The notes beneath the pieces are model-generated. The model saw only the letters and a program-made list of their open reading frames with translations, made no database searches and was not told where the DNA came from. A stretch of 64,000 nucleotides of DNA from positions 14,438-78,437 of the forward strand of contig NZ_QUIN01000007.1 in NCBI RefSeq assembly GCF_003480255.1, written 5' to 3'. Shown here piece after piece: positions 29,079 through 37,422 of this stretch. The position numbers and the translations under genes are program-made. Within the stretch, counting starts at the first letter, position 1. Every line of letters begins with the position of its first letter. Source of the DNA: Erysipelatoclostridium sp. AM42-17. Lineage in GTDB: Bacteria > Bacillota_I > Bacilli_A > Erysipelotrichales > Coprobacillaceae.

Positions 29079-30155
29079 TTATTGTTTACTTAATGTTTTA
29101 GCACGATATAATGTTCCCGCACAAACAATAAGTGAACCAACAAGCACAGCTAAAACCCATCCTAATGGATTATGTGCTAATGGCCATCCCCAGATAGCGG
29201 CAGGAACGCCTGTTTGAGCTGATGTTCCTAATGCCACGGCAATTGCTCCACCAATTCCTGAAGCAATAACATTTAATGGTACCATGAATAATGGATCTTT
29301 AATAGCGAAAGGAATACATCCTTCAGAAATTCCCATAAATCCTAATAAGAAGCATGCAAATCCATCAGTTTTCATTTGATCTGTAAATACTGCTCTTTTA
29401 AATACCGCTTTATCAATAATTGTTGCAAGTCCAACCCCAATAGCAGGAATAACAGCACCTATCATAGCTGGAACCCATGCATTAACACCAGCATCTGTAT
29501 TAAGTTGCATACTCATAGCTAATGCTGTTTTATTAATTGGTCCTCCAAGGTCAAAAGCCATTGAAGCTGAGATAACTGCACCTAAAGCAACTGCTCCAAA
29601 TTCACCAATCATTTTAATAAATGCTGTAATAGCAGAAATTAGAATATTACCAATCGGACCAATAACAAAATAACTTGCAAGTACAGCTAAGATTGTACCT
29701 CCAACAGGAATTAAAAATAAATTCTTAACTGGTCTAAATGTACGTGAAAATTTAATGTGTTCATTTAAAAATTTTACAGCATATCCTGCAAAAATTCCAA
29801 TAGCAATAGCTCCTAAAAATCCAGAACCCATTTCTTTAGCAAGATAACCTCCAATAAATCCTGGAGCTAACCCTGGCTTATCACAAATGCTATAAGAAAC
29901 AAATGCTGCAAAGACAGGGAACATAAGTCCCATCATTCCTGCACCGGCAACTTGTGTAATCCAACCTACAAATTTTAAAAATGGATCACTAGATGTTAAT
30001 AATTTAGCACTATTTGCATCCACGCCAATAAATTGTCCAATCATAATACCAATACCCATGATAATACCTGCTGGTACGATAACTGGAATCATATATGAAA
30101 TTCCTGTCATTAAATGCTCTTGGAATTCTTTCCAAACTGATTGTTTTTCTTCCAT
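29079..30155 (-). CDS. PTS fructose-family permease, EIIC component
   Basis: A 358-residue integral membrane EIIC. It starts EFQEHLMTGISYMIPVIVPAGIIMGIGIMIG and contains the substrate-region motifs FDLGGPINKTALAM and MGISEGCIPFAI, both hallmarks of fructose-family EIIC proteins. It translocates a sugar coupled to phosphorylation by the EIIA and EIIB encoded just upstream. The exact sugar is unknown. It is co-transcribed with the EIIB gene (gap 14 bp). Confidence 0.93.
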   Translation of the reverse strand: MEEKQSVWKEFQEHLMTGISYMIPVIVPAGIIMGIGIMIGQFIGVDANSAKLLTSSDPFLKFVGWITQVAGAGMMGLMFPVFAAFVSYSICDKPGLAPGFIGGYLAKEMGSGFLGAIAIGIFAGYAVKFLNEHIKFSRTFRPVKNLFLIPVGGTILAVLASYFVIGPIGNILISAITAFIKMIGEFGAVALGAVISASMAFDLGGPINKTALAMSMQLNTDAGVNAWVPAMIGAVIPAIGVGLATIIDKAVFKRAVFTDQMKTDGFACFLLGFMGISEGCIPFAIKDPLFMVPLNVIASGIGGAIAVALGTSAQTGVPAAIWGWPLAHNPLGWVLAVLVGSLIVCAGTLYRAKTLSKQ

Positions 30156-30169
30156 GATTCTTTTCCCCT

Positions 30170-30475
30170 TTAAATATGTTCTTTAATAATATTTAAACTA
30201 TTATTAATCGCTTGTTTTAATTCTACTTTTACAATTTTATCTTCATATCCTTCTAATCGATTACTTTGACTGATTTTTACAGCACTTGCAATCATGATTA
30301 AATCTGCTTCTTTAATATCTTTTGGACTTAATTTATCTTCAATTCCTGAAGCACCTTGTGTTTCAACTTTAACTTGATATCCTAATTCATTAGCTGCTTC
30401 TTCAATAGCATCAGCAGCCATATATGTGTGAGCAATACCCATTGGGCATGCACATATTGCAACAATTTTCTTCAT
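30170..30475 (-). CDS. PTS fructose-family EIIB component
   Basis: A 101-residue EIIB domain. It has the phospho-Cys loop AICACPMGIAHTYMAADAI (Cys10 by family alignment) and EADLIMIASAVKI. It accepts phosphate from EIIA and passes it to the sugar bound to EIIC. The stop of the EIIA gene lies 2 bp upstream of its start. Confidence 0.93.
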   Translation of the reverse strand: MKKIVAICACPMGIAHTYMAADAIEEAANELGYQVKVETQGASGIEDKLSPKDIKEADLIMIASAVKISQSNRLEGYEDKIVKVELKQAINNSLNIIKEHI

Positions 30476-30477
30476 TT

Positions 30478-30924
30478 TTACTCTCCTATGATTTCTTTTA
30501 TTTTATTAATAATTTCTTCTTTTGAACTATTTTTTAACATTTCTAAAAAGTCTTTTCTTAATAAATGTCTTGATAATTTAGATAGTAAAACTAAATGTTG
30601 ATTATTTCCACTATCAGGTGTGAGAATTGCAAATACTAAGTTGATTTTTTCATTAACATCCCAATCAATATCTTGTTTTAAACGATAGAATAATAATTTA
30701 GAAGATTTAATTGATTTACTTCTACAATGTGGAATAGCAATTCCTTTTCCTACAGCAGTAGGTAATTCTTTTTCCCTATTCCATAAATCTTCTAATATAC
30801 TTTCAGATGAATCTCCTGCACCAACTTGTACTGCTTCTTTTGATAAACGTTCTAATAATTCTTCTTTACTTGTAACACTAAGATCCAAATGAATACATTC
30901 AAGATTTATAATTTTATCTTCCAT
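30478..30924 (-). CDS. PTS fructose-family EIIA component
   Basis: A 148-residue EIIA of the fructose/mannitol type. The phosphorylated His is in GKGIAIPHCRS near residue 64, preceded by LWNREKELPTAVG. It is the first gene of the PTS operon (EIIA-EIIB-EIIC-PRD regulator-Gfo/Idh). The ATG at 30924 has GGAG six bases upstream; the Met at 30936 is in frame but less well placed. Confidence 0.92.
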   Translation of the reverse strand: MEDKIINLECIHLDLSVTSKEELLERLSKEAVQVGAGDSSESILEDLWNREKELPTAVGKGIAIPHCRSKSIKSSKLLFYRLKQDIDWDVNEKINLVFAILTPDSGNNQHLVLLSKLSRHLLRKDFLEMLKNSSKEEIINKIKEIIGE

Positions 30925-30941
30925 ATGATTCTCCATTTCTC

Positions 30942-31165
30942 TAGTACTTCAACCGGCTGCACTTATAATATACCTAAAAGTACATATCTTTACATCCCAT
31001 TTTCTTGACACTGTAAAGTGACAAAAAATAACGGTGACACCACGATTAATTTAATTATATAGAAATTTAAGTATAGTTTGTCACCTAAAAAGAACCTTAT
31101 TTCTAGATAATCTAGAAATAAGGTTCCTTTGTTCATTACTACTAGGTATTCATTCTAAATAAAAA
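30942..31165. pseudogene. Relic of an RpiR-MFS module with the regulator gene deleted
   Basis: This stretch upstream of the PTS operon has no open gene. Its left part (30944-31085) resembles the leader of RpiR gene 2 (22904-23046). Directly after it, 31090-31128 carries the hairpin ACCTTATTTCTAGA/TCTAGAAATAAGGT, resembling the terminator at 23978-24020. Then GTTCATTACTACTAGGTATT (31131-31150) matches the 3' end of the MFS gene (24034-24053) with one difference. So the order leader-terminator-MFS end is kept, but about 930 bp of RpiR coding sequence is absent. Confidence 0.65.
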
Positions 31166-31200
31166 TACATAACTACAGGATATTGCCATCAATTAAATCA

Positions 31201-32238
31201 TTAATAATTATTCTCTTTTATTTCAAAATATCCTTGAGGAAATGAACATACCGGACAAATTTCAGGTGCTTTATTCGATATAACAAGATGACCACAATTT
31301 CTACATTCCCATATTTTTATTTCACTTCTAGCAAAGACTTCTGCTGTTTCAATATTCTTTAATAAATCTCGATATCTTTCTTCATGTTGTTTTTCAATTT
31401 CACCCACCATTTTAAATTTTCTTGCTAATTCAACAAATCCTTCCGATAATGCTGTTTTAGCAAAATCATCATACATATCTGTCCATTCATAACTTTCACC
31501 ATGAGCTGCTTCTTTAAGATTAGTTTTGGTATCACCTATACCACCTAATTCATTCAACCACATTCTAGCATGCTCTTTTTCATTATCTGCTGTCTTTAAA
31601 AAGATAGCAGCAATTTGTTCATAGCCTTCTTTTTTAGCGACAGAAGCAAAATAAGTATACTTATTTCTTGCTTGTGATTCTCCTTGAAAGGCTGTTTTTA
31701 AATTCTTTTCTGTTTGGGTTCCTTGATATTGATTCATTGATTCTTGTTGATCCTCTTTTTCTAAATGAGATTTCATACTCTTTAAATATTCTTCATATAT
31801 TAAAGATGGTTTTTCATTTATAACTTCCATCTCTTCTATTTCACCAATAAACATCACATGACTTCCTAATTCTATCTTTTGTTTTACTTTTACACTAATA
31901 TAAGCATTTGTTCCTTGAGTTATATAATAAATTCCATTATTGGCTCTTTTACAAGATGTAAAATCTTTAAATTTATCAACTTCTTTACCACTTTGATAAC
32001 CAAAATGCTTAATGAGTTCTATACTGCTATCTTTACTTAAGACCGAGATATTAAATCGACATGTTTTTTCAATCATTTTGTATGTATAACTCACTTTATT
32101 TATACAAATACATAATTGACTGGGTATAGAGGAGACTTGCATGGCTGTATCAATAATACAACCATTATCTCTACCATCCTCATGTGTCGTTAAAACATAT
32201 AATCCATAAGTTAGTTTCTGTATTGCTTGATTCATCAT
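31201..32238 (-). CDS. Flavin reductase-rubrerythrin-rubredoxin fusion
   Basis: A 345-residue, three-domain protein for oxygen or peroxide defence. Residues 1-165 are a flavin-reductase-like FMN domain ([41 protein letters not shown]). Residues 175-305 are a rubrerythrin four-helix bundle with the di-iron Glu/His residues in [23 protein letters not shown] and [12 protein letters not shown]. Residues 306-345 are a rubredoxin-like site with CRNC and CPVC. Electrons could pass from NAD(P)H through flavin to the di-iron site within one chain. Met 2 (32235) may be the true start, given GAGGTAAATG. Its 5' end is duplicated at 33779-34024. Confidence 0.9.
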   Translation of the reverse strand: MMNQAIQKLTYGLYVLTTHEDGRDNGCIIDTAMQVSSIPSQLCICINKVSYTYKMIEKTCRFNISVLSKDSSIELIKHFGYQSGKEVDKFKDFTSCKRANNGIYYITQGTNAYISVKVKQKIELGSHVMFIGEIEEMEVINEKPSLIYEEYLKSMKSHLEKEDQQESMNQYQGTQTEKNLKTAFQGESQARNKYTYFASVAKKEGYEQIAAIFLKTADNEKEHARMWLNELGGIGDTKTNLKEAAHGESYEWTDMYDDFAKTALSEGFVELARKFKMVGEIEKQHEERYRDLLKNIETAEVFARSEIKIWECRNCGHLVISNKAPEICPVCSFPQGYFEIKENNY

Positions 32239-32415
32239 TTACCTCTTTCATGTTCATATCTTTATTTTGAGTAACGATGAATGAATTTATACAAAAAAAC
32301 ACTCATAGATTCAAGTTTTCTCATATCTATGAGTGTTATACAATATCTGTAAAATTACTCTATGTGAAATGTGATTGGCATAAGCCATCCTCATTATTTT
32401 TTAAGTTCGTATTTA

Positions 32416-33675
32416 TTAGAGTAATTCTTCATTATTAATCATCATATCCAAGATGTTCAAATGCTTAATTCCACTTCGTTTTTGTAATAATTTATCCATA
32501 GTTAAAAGATATTTACTATAACCATCAGATATATTTTCCAAAGATCTATATTCTCTTTCCTCTGTAATATTCTTTCCGTTTTCATCATAGTTATCATTAT
32601 CTATCGTTCTAGCAACTTGAATATACGCATAATCGTTCATATTATTTCGTATTATAAAATCAACCTCAAATTTCCCAATTTTCCCTATACTTATTTTGTA
32701 CCCTTTTGACTTCAAATAATTATAAATTACATTTTCCAATACTGGTCCATAATTTATTCTATTATCTGTGTTTTTAGCAAAATAAAAACTTAAATCTGAC
32801 AGATAGTATTTTTCTTCACCGCTTAATGAACGTTTGCTTTTCATATCAAATCGTTCACATTTTGAGATAATTTTTGCACTTTCTAATATATTTAAATAGT
32901 TATATACCGTATTTTTTGATACATTATCTCCCTTTTTCTTCAAATATTTACAAATTGATTCTACGGAAGTTGTTGCTCCAAAATTGTTGATAATATATGT
33001 TTGTATTTTTTTAAACAATTCTTTCTTTCTTATTTTATTATTTTTTCGTATATCTTTTTCGTATATTTCATCTATAACACTATCAACATATAATCTTTTA
33101 TCATCAAATGAATCATACTTTAATGTTAACGGAAATCCACCTTCTAATATATAATTAATAAACTCTTCATCTTTATCTAGTGATATTTCTTTTTCGTAAA
33201 ACTTTTTCATTCCAAGATATTCCTCAAATGATAAAGTTGTCATTTCAAATTCAATATAACGACCAGTTAATTTTGTTGCAAGATCTCCTGATAACAAATA
33301 ACTATTACTTCCAGTAATAAAAATTGAGTATTCTCCTTCTTCTCGATATGCATTAATAACTTCTTCAAATCCTGTTACATTTTGAATTTCATCTATAAAA
33401 AGATATTTAATCCCATTTAATCGTAGGGTTTTCTCATCAATGATCTTTTCTAATTGATCACTTGTTTTAATACTTTTATATGGTCTTTTATCTAAATGTA
33501 TAAATATAATATTTTCTTTCTCGATGCCTCGTGAAGTAAGTTCATCACTAATTAATTCCATTAATGAAGACTTACCACATCTTCTTACACCTGTGATGAC
33601 TTTTATCATATCTACATCATCATAAAAGCCTCTTATTTTCTTTAAATAATTTTCTCTTTTAAATAATTTTTTCAT
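32416..33675 (-). CDS. AAA ATPase with DUF4143 C-terminal domain
   Basis: A 419-residue protein. It has Walker A GVRRCGKSS near residues 29-37, Walker B KYLFIDEIQNV near 94-104, sensor FITGSNSYLL, then GRYIEFEMTTLSFEEYLG. A middle winged-helix region (TTSVESICKYLKKKGDNVSKNTVYNYL) is followed by the DUF4143 nuclease-like fold (YGPVLENVIYNYLKSKGYKISIGKIGKFEVDFII). These proteins are common, spread by lateral transfer and have no agreed function. The ATG at 33675 follows AAAGGTGATAAAT; a GTG three codons upstream is less likely. It sits between an intact gene and a duplicate of that gene's 5' end. Confidence 0.9.
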   Translation of the reverse strand: MKKLFKRENYLKKIRGFYDDVDMIKVITGVRRCGKSSLMELISDELTSRGIEKENIIFIHLDKRPYKSIKTSDQLEKIIDEKTLRLNGIKYLFIDEIQNVTGFEEVINAYREEGEYSIFITGSNSYLLSGDLATKLTGRYIEFEMTTLSFEEYLGMKKFYEKEISLDKDEEFINYILEGGFPLTLKYDSFDDKRLYVDSVIDEIYEKDIRKNNKIRKKELFKKIQTYIINNFGATTSVESICKYLKKKGDNVSKNTVYNYLNILESAKIISKCERFDMKSKRSLSGEEKYYLSDLSFYFAKNTDNRINYGPVLENVIYNYLKSKGYKISIGKIGKFEVDFIIRNNMNDYAYIQVARTIDNDNYDENGKNITEEREYRSLENISDGYSKYLLTMDKLLQKRSGIKHLNILDMMINNEELL

Positions 33676-33778
33676 ATTTATCACCTTTTATATTATACCA
33701 TATTAAACAGATAACAGAACTTTTTTAAAAAAAATAAAAAAAAGTTCTGTTAAATGGTTATTTTTAATGATGTTATTC

Positions 33779-33967
33779 CTATTTAAAATATGAGATTGAA
33801 GCGTCTTCTCTATCATTATGTATGTGTAACTTGCTGATGCATATTTGAGTAGATTTATACGAGACTTGCGCTACTGTATCAATAATACAACCATTATCTC
33901 TACCATCAACACGTACCGTTAAAACATATAATCCATAAGTTAATTTCTGTATTGCTTGATTCATCAT
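33779..33967 (-). pseudogene. Broken 5' fragment of the flavin reductase-rubrerythrin gene
   Basis: This 62-codon open stretch repeats the first part of the gene at 31201-32238: 24 of the first 25 residues agree apart from two changes ([16 protein letters not shown], then [10 protein letters not shown]). After about residue 35 small indels destroy the reading frame, though DNA similarity persists to near 33781. The upstream DNA is duplicated too: 33968-34024 resembles 32239-32297. It is a non-functional partial duplicate. Confidence 0.85.
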
Positions 33968-34167
33968 TTCCCTCTTTCATATTTATATCTTTATTTTGAG
34001 TATTAATAAATGAATTTATACAATAAGCTGGGGCAAAATATACTTTCCCTACACAATTGTCACATATCCAATATATCAAATTAGTTTAAATTCATAAGAA
34101 GTTATACGAACTAAAAAAGCAGGAACGATTTTGTCCCCACTTTTGTCCCCAAATTGGCAAAACAATT
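33968..34167. other. Intergenic region downstream of rpsR with duplicated promoter and GTCCCC repeats
   Basis: The left 57 bp repeat the promoter region of the rubrerythrin fusion. The rest has no gene. TTTTGTCCCC occurs twice within 21 bp (34129-34150), followed by the rpsR terminator. Read on the plus strand, a stub of about 18 codons ends at 34183; it is too short to call. Confidence 0.4.
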
Positions 34168-34197
34168 AAAAAAACGCCCATAAAATGGGCGTTTTAA
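34168..34197 (-). terminator. Intrinsic terminator of the rpsF-ssb-rpsR operon
   Basis: AAAACGCCCA (34171-34180) pairs with TGGGCGTTTT (34186-34195) around TAAAA, followed on the minus strand by a T-run. Confidence 0.92.
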
Positions 34198-34201
34198 GTG
34201 A

Positions 34202-34432
34202 CTATTCACCAACGTATGGTAATAATGCCATTTGTCTAGCTCTTTTAATAGCTGTAGCTAATTGTCTTTGATATTTAGCGCTTGTTCCAGTTACACGTCT
34301 AGGAATGATTTTCCCGTTAGCTGAAACGAATCTTTTTAATAATTCAACATCTTTATAGTCAATGTAAGTAATTTTGTTTTTAGTGAAGTAACAAACTTTT
34401 CTTCTTCCCATTCTTTGTTTTCTAAAAGCCAT
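34202..34432 (-). CDS. rpsR: 30S ribosomal protein S18
   Basis: The 76-residue protein is a full-length S18, with [63 protein letters not shown] broken by family-typical residues throughout ([27 protein letters not shown]). It binds S6 on the small subunit platform. It is the last gene of the standard rpsF-ssb-rpsR operon and ends at a strong terminator. Confidence 0.98.
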   Translation of the reverse strand: MAFRKQRMGRRKVCYFTKNKITYIDYKDVELLKRFVSANGKIIPRRVTGTSAKYQRQLATAIKRARQMALLPYVGE

Positions 34433-34449
34433 TTTAAAAAACTCCTTTC

Positions 34450-34923
34450 TTAAAATTGAATATCGTCTTCCATGATATCAAATGTATTGTCTGTATTATC
34501 GAATTGTTTTTCTAATTCAACAGTTTGCATATCTTGTAATTGGTTGTTCATTTGTGGTTGTTGCATTTGAGGTTGACTTGATTGTGCTTGCATTCTTTCT
34601 CTTTGAGATTTAGTTTCTAAGAATTGTACAGAATCGCAAACAACTTCAACAACGAATACTCTTTGTCCTTGAGCGTTATCATAAGATCTTGAACGAAGTC
34701 TTCCTTCAACTCCAACTAATGATCCTTTTGAACAATAACGTTCAACATTTTCAGCAACTTTATTCCATACCACACATGGTATGTAATCTGCTTGTTGTCC
34801 GTCAGCAGAATTATAGTTACGGTTTAAAGCAAGTGTAAAACTTGTCACTGCTGCCCCGCTTCCAGTTCTTCTAAGTTCTGGATCACGAGTCATTCTTCCT
34901 ACCATAACGACTCTATTAATCAT
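34450..34923 (-). CDS. ssb: Single-stranded DNA-binding protein
   Basis: A 157-residue SSB. The OB-fold covers residues 1-105 ([59 protein letters not shown]), then a Gln/Met-rich flexible linker, and the acidic tip [10 protein letters not shown] that binds partner proteins. It protects single-stranded DNA in replication and repair. Position between rpsF and rpsR is the usual arrangement in Bacillota. Confidence 0.98.
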   Translation of the reverse strand: MINRVVMVGRMTRDPELRRTGSGAAVTSFTLALNRNYNSADGQQADYIPCVVWNKVAENVERYCSKGSLVGVEGRLRSRSYDNAQGQRVFVVEVVCDSVQFLETKSQRERMQAQSSQPQMQQPQMNNQLQDMQTVELEKQFDNTDNTFDIMEDDIQF

Positions 34924-34941
34924 TTAATCTGCCTCCTTTGA

Positions 34942-35223
34942 TTATTTACGAAGAGTTAAATGACGTAAGATTGATGCATTAATTCTTGATAAACGTTCGA
35001 ATTCTGCGATTTCAGCAGGTGCACAAGTTGTATCAACTACAACATAGTAACCTTTTTTGTAATCTTTGATTTCGTAAGCTAATTCACGTAATCCCATTTC
35101 GTTAACGTTGTCAACTGTTCCACCGTTAGCTGTTAAGATTGATTTGAAGTTTTCAATTAATTGATTTCTTGCTTCTTCTTCAACATCAGGTTTAACAATA
35201 AACATAATTTCATACTTGTTCAT
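34942..35223 (-). CDS. rpsF: 30S ribosomal protein S6
   Basis: A 93-residue S6: KYEIMFIVKPDVEEEARNQ, NVNEMGLRELAYEIKDYKKGYYVVVD and LSRINASILRHLTLRK are all typical. It forms a dimer with S18 on the 30S platform. It is the first gene of the operon, with a good promoter about 80 bp upstream and a possible autoregulatory leader. Confidence 0.98.
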   Translation of the reverse strand: MNKYEIMFIVKPDVEEEARNQLIENFKSILTANGGTVDNVNEMGLRELAYEIKDYKKGYYVVVDTTCAPAEIAEFERLSRINASILRHLTLRK

Positions 35224-35294
35224 TTCTTTTACCTCCTATGGTCTATCGGCTTATTATTATAAATAAGCAGGCAGTAAATAATATTTTTACATGC
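35224..35294 (-). promoter_or_regulatory. Candidate S6:S18 autoregulatory leader
   Basis: In the rpsF 5' leader a stem GCTTATT/AATAAGC is followed immediately by CCGATAGACC and then the ribosome site. S6:S18 feedback motifs in other bacteria use a hairpin with an exposed CCG. The position and CCG fit, but the structure is judged by eye only. Confidence 0.4.
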
Positions 35295-35300
35295 TGGAAC

Positions 35301-35329
35301 ATTATATCATTGACAAATTTAAATTTCAA
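35301..35329 (-). promoter_or_regulatory. Promoter of rpsF-ssb-rpsR
   Basis: On the minus strand TTGAAA (35324-35329) and TATAAT (35301-35306) are separated by exactly 17 nt, a near-consensus housekeeping promoter. Confidence 0.75.
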
Positions 35330-35346
35330 TGATTTTATCAATAAAA

Positions 35347-36690
35347 TTAACTTATTATTCCTAATTGATATTTATAGGCTAATACTCTTAAAACAGATAA
35401 ATCAATTTGATTCATACTGATTTCATTTGCATGAATATGATCAATGATTGTTTGTCTTGCTGTTTCAACATCATCACTTATTATCATATCATTTCCTGCT
35501 TGAATGGACTTTAATATATAATCTTCAGTATTTTTAATAGCTTCATTTGTTAAATCACTCACAATAAGTCCATTATAATGAAAAGACTGTCTTAGGTTTT
35601 GAAGAGAACTTTTTGATAAAGAGATTGGATTTTGATTATCTAAAGCATCAATAATTTGATTAGTTGTTAGAATCATGTCTTGACCTTGATTGATTGCCGT
35701 TTGAATAGTTTGATATTCATTATTTTTTAAATCTTCTAATGAACGGCTATCATGAATAAGTTCACTAGAATAATCGTTTTTTGTACCATAACTTGGATAA
35801 TTTCGATAACAACATCCTAAATCATTTTTATGTATTGTTTGAATAACCTGTGATACATAATCATTTGTGATATTTCTATCTTGATTTAAACTATCCTCAT
35901 CTTGTCCATCGTTTCCATTAGGAGTGAAAGATAAATTCATTCCTACTTCCTTATAAATAGAAATCTTGTTTTCTAATTGTTCTTTTAAACCATCTATTCC
36001 TTTTTCATTATAGACTTGACTAATGGAATCAAAAACACCATCTTGAACATACTCTTTTAAAATACTTTCATCATCTAAAGTAATAAACATACTCAAATTT
36101 GTATTATTTTGATAGTTATCTATTTGTTTTGCAATATCAGTTTTAGGTAAGTCTTTAAGATCTTTTGGTGAAAGAACCAATCCCCCTAATTTATGATTAT
36201 CAATGACCTCTTGATGACATTGATAACCAATTAATAATTGATCTACTTTATCTTCTTCACTCATGTTTTCTACTAAAGAAGATAAATATTCGATAGGAAT
36301 TGTTTTATCTGTATTAGCTTTACCACCATTTCTAATTTGATTAGCACTAATAGAAGCTTTATAGACTTTTACATCTTGAATATCTTGATATTGTTTATTT
36401 AACTTTCCAGTATAAGAAATCTTAATATGATTACCGACTAATAAATCATCACCTTCCATAGAAGTATTAGCTAATGATAATAAATAAGTTTGATTATTCT
36501 CTTGTCTTAATAAAACAACTTGATCTTCTGTTCCCGCTATTTGTCCTTCTATTATTTTATAGTTTGTAGCTTGATCTGATTTTTCTGTAGGACTTAAATG
36601 CCACATTATTCCAACAATCATTGTAATTATGAAGAATATTAAAATAATCATTTTAGAATATTGCTTTTTAGCATGCCGTCCTCTTGTCAT
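35347..36690 (-). CDS. Membrane-anchored GH3-like protein, catalytic motifs degraded
   Basis: The 447-residue protein has a basic N-terminus and one membrane helix (about 14-30), an extracytoplasmic beta-rich region (about 40-115), and from about 140 a barrel like glycoside hydrolase family 3. It has the segment MSEEDKVDQLLIG and a nucleophile-like segment FHYNGLIVSDLTNEAI, and ends AGNDMIISDDVETARQ. The NagZ motif KHFPGHG...DSH corresponds to RNYPSYGTKNDYSSEL here, so the general-acid His is lost. It may bind rather than cut peptidoglycan sugars, or be a divergent enzyme. Its ATG overlaps the ispD stop (TAATG), so they are coupled. Confidence 0.6.
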   Translation of the reverse strand: MTRGRHAKKQYSKMIILIFFIITMIVGIMWHLSPTEKSDQATNYKIIEGQIAGTEDQVVLLRQENNQTYLLSLANTSMEGDDLLVGNHIKISYTGKLNKQYQDIQDVKVYKASISANQIRNGGKANTDKTIPIEYLSSLVENMSEEDKVDQLLIGYQCHQEVIDNHKLGGLVLSPKDLKDLPKTDIAKQIDNYQNNTNLSMFITLDDESILKEYVQDGVFDSISQVYNEKGIDGLKEQLENKISIYKEVGMNLSFTPNGNDGQDEDSLNQDRNITNDYVSQVIQTIHKNDLGCCYRNYPSYGTKNDYSSELIHDSRSLEDLKNNEYQTIQTAINQGQDMILTTNQIIDALDNQNPISLSKSSLQNLRQSFHYNGLIVSDLTNEAIKNTEDYILKSIQAGNDMIISDDVETARQTIIDHIHANEISMNQIDLSVLRVLAYKYQLGIIS

Positions 36691-37325
36691 TATAAATCCT
36701 CCTTCGTTGTAATCTTAATATTATGATAATCTCCCATGACAGCCTTAATATCCCCGTTTTCATATTTTTCAAACAGTTGGGCATCATCTGTAGCCATATA
36801 ACCTTCATCTTTTGCTTTTTGATATGCATCCTTAATATATTTTGTAACAAAGACTTGAGGTGTCTGTGCCTGCATTAATAAGTCTCTTTTTAATGTTTTG
36901 ACAACCACACCCTCTTTAACCTCTTTAATCGTATCTTTACATGGTACCATGAGTAATGCTGCACGATAATCTTTTAAAGCAATTAATAAATTTTCAATAC
37001 ATTCTAATGTTAAATAAGGTCTAGCACCATCATGAATAAAAACATGATCTTGATTGACTTTTTGTAAACCATTATAAACACTATCTTGTCTTTCTTGTCC
37101 TCCATATACATATTCAATCTTACTTGATTGAACTAATTTTTCTAAATCTGCTTGCTCTTTCTTTTTTGTTACAACAATTATTTGTTTACATCTTTGATCA
37201 TTTAAAAAAAGTTCAAGACTTCTTTGATAAACTGTTTTCCCTTCTAATAAATGAAATATTTTATTATATTTTAATCCTGTTCTGCTTCCCCTTCCAGCAC
37301 AAAGAATAATAACACTATAATTCAT
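36690..37325 (-). CDS. ispD: 2-C-methyl-D-erythritol 4-phosphate cytidylyltransferase
   Basis: A 211-residue IspD of the MEP isoprenoid pathway, joining MEP and CTP to give CDP-ME. The nucleotide motif is VIILCAGRGSRTGLKYNKIFHLLEGKTV in two blocks (AGRGSR and NKIF), followed by VYGGQERQDSVYNGL, VFIHDGARPYL and the C-terminal TPQVF and TDDAQLFE motifs. The ATG at 37325 has AAGGAGG before it. It is followed by an overlapping GH3-like gene. An Fsr-like pump gene ends 98 bp upstream. Confidence 0.93.
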   Translation of the reverse strand: MNYSVIILCAGRGSRTGLKYNKIFHLLEGKTVYQRSLELFLNDQRCKQIIVVTKKKEQADLEKLVQSSKIEYVYGGQERQDSVYNGLQKVNQDHVFIHDGARPYLTLECIENLLIALKDYRAALLMVPCKDTIKEVKEGVVVKTLKRDLLMQAQTPQVFVTKYIKDAYQKAKDEGYMATDDAQLFEKYENGDIKAVMGDYHNIKITTKEDL

Positions 37326-37422
37326 AAGCAACCTCCTTGCATTTATTATAGCTTATTACATACAAAAAGGACCATATATTTTTATATAGTCTTTAGATAT
37401 TCATGTATAAGTTTTAACACCT

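Noticed and set aside
36668..36850. 60-codon frame inside ispD
   Set aside because: Lies wholly in the coding region of ispD in another frame, with low-complexity composition and no ribosome site.
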